From contig CAZSDW010000052.1 of NCBI GenBank assembly GCA_964605705.1, positions 1 through 19,759 of the forward strand: 19,759 nt of DNA. The letters are read 5' to 3'. Shown here in pieces: positions 13,649-19,759 of the stretch. Origin of the DNA: CAZSDW01 sp964605705 (GTDB lineage: Bacteria; Fidelibacterota; UBA2242). A program made the position numbers and the translations under genes. Each line of letters starts with the position of its first letter. The first letter of the stretch is position 1. The notes under the pieces are model-generated. The model was not told the DNA's origin. It worked only from the letters and a program-made list of their open reading frames with translations, and did no database searches.

Positions 13649-15199
13649 TCAATATTTTCTAATGAATATTGGATTGGTTGCCAAAGTTTGGTAGTCCTGG
13701 CTGCCAACAAGTACTCGATAATAGTCCATTATATCGTTCAATTGCGATTGGTCAACGTACCATTCGTCAACCATGTTTTGTATTCTGTATGTTTTAACCA
13801 AATCCTTGTTTTTATAAAGGAAAACGGTAGTAGCACGATTGTTTTTATCAATGGCATGCAGCTTGATATGGATTGCAACAGGCGGAGATGACATCAACAA
13901 TGTTTCACCAATAAATGCACTGCGTTCCGTAGCCATATCATAGGCTGAAAAATCATCTAAAAAAATATTATTTCCGACATAATCCCGGGTAGCATACATT
14001 CTTCCGGAGCGGATGGCATCATATACACCGGAGCGACTTTTTTCTTTGGCAAAGATGAACGTATTGGTTGCGATGACTTGTTTAAGATCATTACTTTCTT
14101 CAAAATCCAGCTCGCCAATTGCCCAGACTGGTTTTGTCCGATATCCGCGGCTATATTCATCCAGTACAATATCCCACAGACCACCCGGACGACCAATTGC
14201 CTGCATCCCTTCCCAGAAAATAGCAAATCCGGTATAATCCTTGGTTTCGGTGATCATCTGCGGATAGGCGTCTGTTTCGATTTTTATATTGTGTTCCATT
14301 AGTGGAACTTTTAAAGGTCTCATTTCAGTATGTGAAACCTCCGGGTGAGCCCAAAATATCATGCCCTGATTTTTATTGACGTAATTTATTAATTCCTGGA
14401 ATGGACCACCACCCGGGTTACCATGGTACTGATCGTATTTCCTTGGTAAAAACGGGAATTCCGTAAATAAAATATATCCAAGCAGCGCCGCGATTAAAAA
14501 TGCTTTCCAGCTAAAACGATATTTCTTCCGTCTTCGGCGACTGACGTGGGCAATATCATGACGCCGCCGCGACCGCTTGATGATTGAGAAAAAGGCGACC
14601 AGAAACAATATAAAATACAGGGCTATCATGGAAAAATACATGAAATTTGCCGAGATATATTTCATGACCTTGCCGGTAGGTGTTTTAAAACCTAAGCCAC
14701 CATGGGGAAGTGAAGGTATATTTTCGAATGCATCGACGGTGTTAAATCCAAAAACCAGAAGATGGGTATGCCAGTTGCGTAATGTGAGGGTATTGTACAT
14801 CGGAGAGCCTTCCCAAAAGTAGAAAGGAACGGCTTCCACTCCTGGAATGAACACTATATTTGGAAATATCCGATTAATCTGGTCTATTTCCTGAAGATAT
14901 TTTTCAACACCGTACTTTGCGATGGAGTTTTCCTGAACGGATAGTTTCAGGAAATTCTGGAATGGTGAAATACCGTATGACACTTTCATATTGTCATGAT
15001 CGGTAATGATTGCTGCATCAAGTTTGTATGAATCCACAATTCCGGCGAGCTCTCCCATAGTATATGAGCCACCACTGACTTTTGAATCGAAGTGAATACC
15101 AGTTTTCAGTCGGTAATAGTCATTAGCGACTTGAGCAAAGGTGTTAAAAAATGAAAAAATGACGATTAAAGATGATATTTTCCAGTATTTTATTTCCAC
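13649..15199 (-). CDS. Secreted/membrane PHP-like metal-dependent hydrolase split by two membrane helices
   Basis: This 516-residue protein starts with a GTG (AGAGG eight bases upstream) and an N-terminal hydrophobic segment (8-22) resembling a signal peptide or anchor. PHP-like landmarks follow: GIHFDSKVSGGS (34-45), ITDHDN (65-70), IPGVEAVPF (118-126) and H144-x-H146. Two hydrophobic segments (about 184-207 and 230-250), separated by a very basic loop RSRRRHDIAHVSRRRRKKYR, interrupt the fold. The second half resumes with IFWAHPEVSH (281-290) and AIGELDFE (360-367). A C-terminal beta-rich region (370-516) completes it, as in CehA/McbA-type PHP proteins. This suggests an extracytoplasmic phosphoester or glycan hydrolase whose halves are joined by a membrane hairpin. 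The usual first HxH is HxD here. It follows the GT4 stop by one base. Substrate unknown. Confidence 0.72.
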   Translation of the reverse strand: MEIKYWKISSLIVIFSFFNTFAQVANDYYRLKTGIHFDSKVSGGSYTMGELAGIVDSYKLDAAIITDHDNMKVSYGISPFQNFLKLSVQENSIAKYGVEKYLQEIDQINRIFPNIVFIPGVEAVPFYFWEGSPMYNTLTLRNWHTHLLVFGFNTVDAFENIPSLPHGGLGFKTPTGKVMKYISANFMYFSMIALYFILFLVAFFSIIKRSRRRHDIAHVSRRRRKKYRFSWKAFLIAALLGYILFTEFPFLPRKYDQYHGNPGGGPFQELINYVNKNQGMIFWAHPEVSHTEMRPLKVPLMEHNIKIETDAYPQMITETKDYTGFAIFWEGMQAIGRPGGLWDIVLDEYSRGYRTKPVWAIGELDFEESNDLKQVIATNTFIFAKEKSRSGVYDAIRSGRMYATRDYVGNNIFLDDFSAYDMATERSAFIGETLLMSSPPVAIHIKLHAIDKNNRATTVFLYKNKDLVKTYRIQNMVDEWYVDQSQLNDIMDYYRVLVGSQDYQTLATNPIFIRKY

Positions 15200-15200
15200 T

Positions 15201-16343
15201 TTAACAGCCTCTGTAGATTTTGATTACTCTGTTAATATAGTTATTCAATGAATAAAATTCCGCATTTTTTCTATTTATCACTCCAATTCTCTGTCTCATT
15301 AAATAATTTTTTGCCAATAATACTATTGATTCAGCGAGCTGGATATGGTTACTCGACTCTATGAGAATTCCGTTTTTCCTGTCTTTGATAATTTCCGGAA
15401 CCCCACCGACCCGGGTGGCAATTATTGCGAGCCCACTTGCCATAGCTTCAACCAGAACACGCCCAAATCCCTCGTTTAATGAACTTAATATGAATACGTC
15501 GCTTTGGGAAAGCAGTGCTGGAATGTCATTCCGATATCCAAGAAAATTGACATTTTTCAATTTTTTTTGTTTTACGAAATTCTCAGATTCTATTCTAAGC
15601 GGACCATCGCCAACAATATTTACTTGAATATTTATATCTTTATTCATGATCAATGTCAGAGCATTGAGTAATAATTGAAGATTTTTAATAGGAACGATTC
15701 TGCCGACCCAGATTAAGGAAATGTGGTCTTTTTTTCGAGCCTGAATATTTCCGGATGGAGCATTCAGAAAAGGTTCCAATTCTATCCCACAGGACGATAC
15801 ACAGAATTTTTCCGGGCGGGCTATTTTTTCTCTGATATGATCACGACGACCATATTCGGTCAGATTCATGATTTTTGTGGTATAGTGTGCAGCGAATTTT
15901 TCAAAATAGATAAATATTTTGCTGATGAACCTGTTATAATATCCATAAAAGATATGACCATGGGGTGAATGATAGATCTGTTTTATTTTACATAGCGCAC
16001 CAGCTATCCGTCCCAGCAGACCTGCTTTCGATGAATTTGTATGCAGAATTTCCGGACGGTATTGGTGGAATATCTTTACCAGTTGAATAAATGCCACCAG
16101 GTCTTTTATCGGATTTAAAGGTCGTATCAGAGAATCGATAAACTGGATTGTAAAATCGTTATCCTGTGCATACTGGATTGGATCCCATAAAGGTTCAGTG
16201 GTTTTCCCGGAAAGCAGTACAACCCGATAGCCACGTTTTCTGAGACCCGCTGCCAACTGCAGAGTTAGCTCAGCGGAACCTCCCCGATCCAGGCGAGTAA
16301 TGACGAGGAGTATTTTTGGGTGTGGACTATTTAATTTAGGCAA
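15201..16343 (-). CDS. Family-4 glycosyltransferase
   Basis: This GT-B glycosyltransferase has about 380 residues. The N-terminal domain begins ILLVITRLDRGGSAELTLQ (acceptor-side loop with GG). The donor domain contains LIWVGRIVPIKN (R and K contacting the nucleotide), NIVGDGPLR, and the E-x7-E motif EGFGRVLVEAMASG. It would add a sugar from an NDP-sugar to the growing lipid-linked glycan at the cytoplasmic face. An open frame continues upstream to ATGs at 16397 and 16466, but these would overlap the aminotransferase gene by 62-131 bp with no ribosome binding site. The TTG at 16343 gives an 8-bp overlap and fits the family N terminus. The start codon is thus uncertain. The next gene starts one base after its stop. 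Confidence 0.85.
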   Translation of the reverse strand: MPKLNSPHPKILLVITRLDRGGSAELTLQLAAGLRKRGYRVVLLSGKTTEPLWDPIQYAQDNDFTIQFIDSLIRPLNPIKDLVAFIQLVKIFHQYRPEILHTNSSKAGLLGRIAGALCKIKQIYHSPHGHIFYGYYNRFISKIFIYFEKFAAHYTTKIMNLTEYGRRDHIREKIARPEKFCVSSCGIELEPFLNAPSGNIQARKKDHISLIWVGRIVPIKNLQLLLNALTLIMNKDINIQVNIVGDGPLRIESENFVKQKKLKNVNFLGYRNDIPALLSQSDVFILSSLNEGFGRVLVEAMASGLAIIATRVGGVPEIIKDRKNGILIESSNHIQLAESIVLLAKNYLMRQRIGVINRKNAEFYSLNNYINRVIKIYRGC

Positions 16344-17538
16344 CAGTACTGAGAATTTTCCGAATTTTGCCGATGATTTTTGAATTGATCTGGGCATGGG
16401 GAGGGATAAGTAAAAGGTGCTCCGCCAGATAAGTAGCGTTGGGATAGGGATCAGCGCCGGATTCATTCAATTCGGGAAATATATGGTGCAGAGGATGATC
16501 ATATAAAGTTGTCGTTTCAATACCGGCTTCCGACAATTTTGAAATAAGCAATTCCCGTTTTTCCAGGCTATCCACAAGGACCGGAAATTGATTGAAGGCG
16601 ACTGCTGAACCCTGGGGAATTTTAGCAATTTTAAAGCCGGGTTGATCTTTGAAAACAGCGATCAGTTCGAGTCCGTTATCGATACGTCTTTGCGTCAGGA
16701 AATCAATCCGTCTCCATATTTTTTTACCCAACGCTGCCTGCATGGTTGTGTATTGAAAAGAATCAAAATGAGTATGTAATGTTGTGTACTTGAATTTGGA
16801 TACAATTCGTGATAGTAATGTATAAAACAGTGGTCGGACAACCAGGCTGAGCGCCACAAATTTTAAATACATAATTAGCTGAGCGTGTGCCGAAAGTTCC
16901 ATTAATTTATCGATATACTTAGTAAAAAGAGGTGTTAATTTATCATCTTTCCAGGTGAGTATTCCACCGGCAAGGGTCGAGACATTTTTACCGCGGTTCA
17001 AAGAATAGAAACCAAAAGGTGCCCGGGTGCCGATGTGCTGATCATTTAATGTTGAGCCCAATGCGGATGCGCCGTCTTCCAATATGAATATATCAGTTCC
17101 GTGAGTCAGTTTTAAGAGATAATCGACTTCACACGGCAAGCCAAACATATGAATTGGCATAATCGCTAATGTTTTGGGAGAAATTTTCTCACTAACTTTT
17201 GAAATGTCAAGATTGAAAGTATCAGGATCGGTATCGACCAAAATCGGTCTAAAACCGATAGCTTCGATAGGGAGCAGCAGGGAAGGGGCGGTATAGGCAG
17301 GCAGAATGACTTCAACCTGTTCCTTGCGTTTTCGGATTTCTTTGAGAACTTCATAAATGATAAAATTGGCTGTTGTGCCGGAATTGACAAAGGCGATGTT
17401 TTTAATATCAAAATAGTGTTTTAAAATTTCACCGAATTTTTCAAACACCTTTTTACTTTGAAACAGGCCCAGTTTGGCAAAAATAAGATCGGAAAACCGA
17501 TACGGAGTACCAGCTGTTGGCATTAATATTTTCATCAT
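16336..17538 (-). CDS. DegT/DnrJ/EryC1/StrS-family aminotransferase with hydrophobic insertion
   Basis: This 400-residue PLP enzyme shows the phosphate loop NSGTTANFIIYEVL (52-65), LPAYTAPSLLLP, the aspartate D155 in ILEDGASALG, and the PLP lysine K184 in FYSLNRGKNVSTLAGG. Compared with the shorter relative at 10997-12046 it carries a hydrophobic segment (about residues 219-246, LIMYLKFVALSLVVRPLFYT and following). This could associate with the membrane or form a dimer contact. It should transfer an amino group to a keto-sugar nucleotide or lipid-linked sugar, but its divergence from the other copy suggests a different substrate. The start ATG at 17538 directly follows the methyltransferase TAA, with GGAG eight bases upstream. 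A second ATG lies immediately after. The family is certain and the substrate unknown. Confidence 0.88.
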   Translation of the reverse strand: MMKILMPTAGTPYRFSDLIFAKLGLFQSKKVFEKFGEILKHYFDIKNIAFVNSGTTANFIIYEVLKEIRKRKEQVEVILPAYTAPSLLLPIEAIGFRPILVDTDPDTFNLDISKVSEKISPKTLAIMPIHMFGLPCEVDYLLKLTHGTDIFILEDGASALGSTLNDQHIGTRAPFGFYSLNRGKNVSTLAGGILTWKDDKLTPLFTKYIDKLMELSAHAQLIMYLKFVALSLVVRPLFYTLLSRIVSKFKYTTLHTHFDSFQYTTMQAALGKKIWRRIDFLTQRRIDNGLELIAVFKDQPGFKIAKIPQGSAVAFNQFPVLVDSLEKRELLISKLSEAGIETTTLYDHPLHHIFPELNESGADPYPNATYLAEHLLLIPPHAQINSKIIGKIRKILSTVA

Positions 17539-18165
17539 TTATTTCTCCAGTATTGCGAGGTAACCCTTGGCAAGAAAAAGATTTTTTGAACCGAGCGGTA
17601 TCAGGCTTATCTGTTTGACATTCAATTCTTTTACAAGTGGTTTAAACTGTTTCCATTTATATGCGAATGTCGAAAGAGAATTGGTAACACGATTCATTTT
17701 GTACATAATCGATATGGCTAAATTGTAGGCATTGCGGTAATCAAAAATAATGTATTTTCCCTTTTTACAAACGCGATGTAGTTCTCTGATCAGGGATTCG
17801 ATTGTCGATATCGGTGCCAAATTCACCAATGTATTAATGCAGAATACAGCATTAAAAGTATTATCGGCAAAGGGTAAATGATAGGCATCGCCCTGAATGA
17901 AACGATCGGGATTTTGACTATTATCCATAAAAACAAGTTTGGCATTTTCCAAGGCCGCAAAATCCATATCAATACCATAGGTCGAAAATTGTTCAGGATA
18001 ATCGGCTGTGGCTTCGAGAAGAAATATTCCATTTCCACAACCAACGTCAAGAATCTTTCCATGGATATTTTTCAGGATTTTATGGGTATTATTTCGGACA
18101 ATTTTTGAAATAGAGGTCTGAAAAGCCTCGGGGCGAAATGATCTTTCCAGTTTAAGTTCTTTCAT
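17539..18165 (-). CDS. Class-I SAM-dependent methyltransferase
   Basis: This 208-residue protein has a Rossmann-like methyltransferase fold. Motif I is ILDVGCGNG (38-46), the acidic ribose-binding residue lies in GIDMD (64-68), GDAYHLPFADNTFNAVF (92-108) is the adenine-binding loop and motif-IV region, and ELHRVCKKGKYIIFDY is the post-I helix and strand. It probably methylates a sugar, a sugar nucleotide or the glycan end. It overlaps the GT4 gene upstream by 4 bp (ATGA) and is followed without a gap by an aminotransferase gene, so all three are co-translated. There are no membrane segments. The substrate cannot be told from sequence. Confidence 0.88.
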   Translation of the reverse strand: MKELKLERSFRPEAFQTSISKIVRNNTHKILKNIHGKILDVGCGNGIFLLEATADYPEQFSTYGIDMDFAALENAKLVFMDNSQNPDRFIQGDAYHLPFADNTFNAVFCINTLVNLAPISTIESLIRELHRVCKKGKYIIFDYRNAYNLAISIMYKMNRVTNSLSTFAYKWKQFKPLVKELNVKQISLIPLGSKNLFLAKGYLAILEK

Positions 18166-19319
18166 AAATAGGGTAGTACTTTTTTACTGATTATTTTCCA
18201 GTCGAAGTAATAACGGGCACGTTCCAAGCCATAATCGCCAATCTGTTTTCTAAGTGCAGGATCGGAAATTATGGATTCAATTGTCGCTATTATGGTATTT
18301 ATATCTGTTCCATCAATAATATAACCAGATTTATTGTTATCTACCGCATCATAAATGCCGCCGAAGTTGCCGGCGATCACGGGCTTTCCACAGGCTGAAG
18401 CTTCCAGAAAGACAATCCCGAATCCTTCGTAATCACCTTTCAACTGTTCATTTTCTGTGCTCTGTCGGTTGAGCAGGATAAAGAGATCGCAGAGGTTGTA
18501 GAATTTTGGCAGATCAACATCTGGCACGTATCTGGAGAAGATGACTTTTTCAGTCACATTCAATTCTTTTGCGAGATTACGAAGCCGTTGTTCTTCCCTG
18601 CCTTTACCGACGATGATATAGGTAATATTTGGATATTTGTTCTGAAGGTCCGCAACTGCTTTAATGACATAATCATGCCCCTTCCGTTCATCTAAACGGG
18701 CAACAGTAAGGAGAACAAATTTATCGGATAAGTTGTATTTATTTGCTAACTCTGTATCTTTTTCAGCAGGATAAAACCGGTCAGTATCCACTCCCGGCGT
18801 AATCACATCGAATTTATCTTCAGGGATTCCAGCTTCAATAAATTCCTGCATGGTAAACTGGCTGTTCGGGATTATTTTCTCCGCATTTAATAGAAACGCC
18901 TTTATGCATTTCAGTAGTATGCGATTGTTGCCAAACCGGTATATTTCGGATCCGTAAACATAAATAATATAAGGAATACCAAAAAGTTTCTTAAGTGTCC
19001 AGCCGGTAATTCCTGATGAGAGTACCTGCCCACAGTGGAGAATGTTGAATCTATATCGGATGTGAAGAAGGATAGTCCAAAATGTGTGCAGAATCCCTTT
19101 TAATATCTTGGCTTTACCGGAGTTCTGAGTTGGGATTTTTCGACGGATTATATTCAATGATGATGACTTGTCAAAATCCTGCCAGCCATCATCTTTTGGA
19201 GCAAGAATGAAGCACCGATCCACGGGAAAGTTTTGCCAGATTTCATTGAAATAGGTAGCGATGCCACTGACAACCGGCGGAAAGTCTCCGGGAATCAGCA
19301 AAGATTTTCGATCAGACAT
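18162..19319 (-). CDS. Family-4 glycosyltransferase (PimB/mannosyltransferase-like)
   Basis: This 385-residue GT-B enzyme has the opening LLIPGDFPPVVSGIATYFNE (acceptor domain with the GG/SG loop), the hinge TPGVDTDRFYP (174-184), the nucleotide-binding TVARLDERKGHD (205-216), VGKGREE, and the E-x7-E motif with E298 and E306 in YEGFGIVFLEASACGKP. The pattern is closest to mannosyl- or galactosyltransferases of the PimB type, but the sugar is not predictable. It overlaps the upstream family-2 glycosyltransferase gene by 8 bp and the methyltransferase gene downstream by 4 bp. It acts at the cytoplasmic face in assembly of the cluster's glycan. Confidence 0.92.
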   Translation of the reverse strand: MSDRKSLLIPGDFPPVVSGIATYFNEIWQNFPVDRCFILAPKDDGWQDFDKSSSLNIIRRKIPTQNSGKAKILKGILHTFWTILLHIRYRFNILHCGQVLSSGITGWTLKKLFGIPYIIYVYGSEIYRFGNNRILLKCIKAFLLNAEKIIPNSQFTMQEFIEAGIPEDKFDVITPGVDTDRFYPAEKDTELANKYNLSDKFVLLTVARLDERKGHDYVIKAVADLQNKYPNITYIIVGKGREEQRLRNLAKELNVTEKVIFSRYVPDVDLPKFYNLCDLFILLNRQSTENEQLKGDYEGFGIVFLEASACGKPVIAGNFGGIYDAVDNNKSGYIIDGTDINTIIATIESIISDPALRKQIGDYGLERARYYFDWKIISKKVLPYL

Positions 19320-19759
19320 CTGATTCTTTCAATGTGATATATCCGATAACGTACCCGGTCAAATATAGAACCAAACTAAGTAAATAAAAAATGCGGAGTG
19401 TTAATAAGGTTTTTAGTATGCGTCCGATATATGATAATACTCTTTCTATGAACGAGCGCTTTTTAGAAACTTCATCACCATGTTTGGTAGTCAATTCAAT
19501 AACGAATTCCGGGTAAAATTTATTCACATAGGCTGCCATCTTGCCGTTTCGATAAAATTGTTTTACAAATTTGCGGAAGGTTTTTGGTGGAAGATGATGG
19601 ATAAAGACTCCCGGCAGTACGACAACACGATATCCGGCTTTGCGAATTTCCTGCCGCAAATACGGATCGAGTCCACGGGGGATGATTTCATTTTCGCCAC
19701 CGACTTCCAGGAAGACTTTGCGTGGTATGATACAACAGGGATGCTCAGCCATATCACTG
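19312..19759 (-). CDS. Family-2 glycosyltransferase, C-terminal part (runs off the window)
   Basis: Only the last ~149 residues are in the window. The reading frame continues past position 19759 without a start of its own; the ATG at 19752 lies inside the domain. The segment CCIIPRKVFLEVGGENE, followed by GLDPYLRQEIRKAGYRVVVLPGVFIHHLP, is the end of a GT-A (family 2) domain, with the ED-type residues of the usual ExDLxxR position represented by GLDPYLRQE and the final H of the metal-binding region. About two C-terminal hydrophobic helices (FYLLSLVLYLTGYVIGYI) suggest membrane attachment. It is the first gene of the minus-strand cluster visible here. The true start lies outside. Confidence 0.85.
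   Translation of the reverse strand, partial: SDMAEHPCCIIPRKVFLEVGGENEIIPRGLDPYLRQEIRKAGYRVVVLPGVFIHHLPPKTFRKFVKQFYRNGKMAAYVNKFYPEFVIELTTKHGDEVSKKRSFIERVLSYIGRILKTLLTLRIFYLLSLVLYLTGYVIGYITLKESDV

Noticed and set aside
16344..16466. N-terminal extension of the GT4 protein (ATGs at 16397 and 16466)
   Set aside because: It would overlap the aminotransferase gene by 62-131 bp, has no ribosome binding site, and precedes the point where the GT-B fold begins.
1..19759. CRISPR arrays, tRNA or rRNA genes, phage or toxin-antitoxin genes
   Set aside because: None seen: no regularly spaced repeats, no cloverleaf sequences, and no recognisable integrase, capsid or toxin motifs.

Overview
The window (about 40% G+C by eye) looks like chromosomal DNA of a Gram-negative-type bacterium. 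It has SD-type ribosome binding sites, tightly overlapping genes, GTG/TTG starts in places, and a recognisable sigma70-like promoter. No phylogenetic marker is present. A deep-branching FCB-like lineage is only a guess from the style of the genes.

Layout. (1) 1-2030: a plus-strand membrane-bound nucleotide-sugar 4,6-dehydratase of the FlaA1/CapD/WbpM type. It is preceded by a perfect CRP/FNR-like dyad and followed, exactly at its stop codon, by a 194-bp MITE-like element with a 5-bp target duplication. (2) 2253-4340: a strong bidirectional hairpin terminator and a minus-strand Fe-S cluster operon (Rrf2 regulator, NifS-type cysteine desulfurase, NifU/IscU scaffold). Its promoter overlaps a 23-bp dyad that is a likely autoregulatory operator. 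(3) 4382-5132: a PAP2-family membrane phosphatase and a previously uncalled 41-residue single-helix membrane protein. (4) 5265-5615: panD (aspartate 1-decarboxylase). (5) 5809-7809: a polytopic membrane sensor with a GAF domain and an apparently degenerate SpoIIE-type phosphatase domain. (6) 7825-19759: a long minus-strand surface-polysaccharide cluster. In transcription order it holds a partial family-2 glycosyltransferase, GT4, methyltransferase, DegT aminotransferase, GT4, a PHP-like protein with inserted membrane helices, WbqC-like, PIG-L deacetylase, DegT aminotransferase, WecA-like initiating transferase, ExeA-like AAA ATPase and HD-GYP protein. One small plus-strand two-helix membrane protein (13455-13640) interrupts it.

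How it fits together. The WecA-like enzyme would load the first sugar phosphate on undecaprenyl phosphate. The glycosyltransferases extend it, and the dehydratase, aminotransferases, deacetylase, methyltransferase and WbqC-like protein would make or modify unusual sugars. The ATPase and HD-GYP protein directly downstream of the initiating transferase suggest that assembly or export of this glycan is coupled to an ATPase and to cyclic-dinucleotide signalling. That coupling is inference. No flippase, polymerase or exosortase lies in the window.

The observations most worth following are the MITE-like element, the PHP-like protein split by a membrane hairpin, the WecA/ATPase/HD-GYP operon whose HD-GYP lacks expected histidines, the pseudo-phosphatase sensor, and the 41-residue protein.
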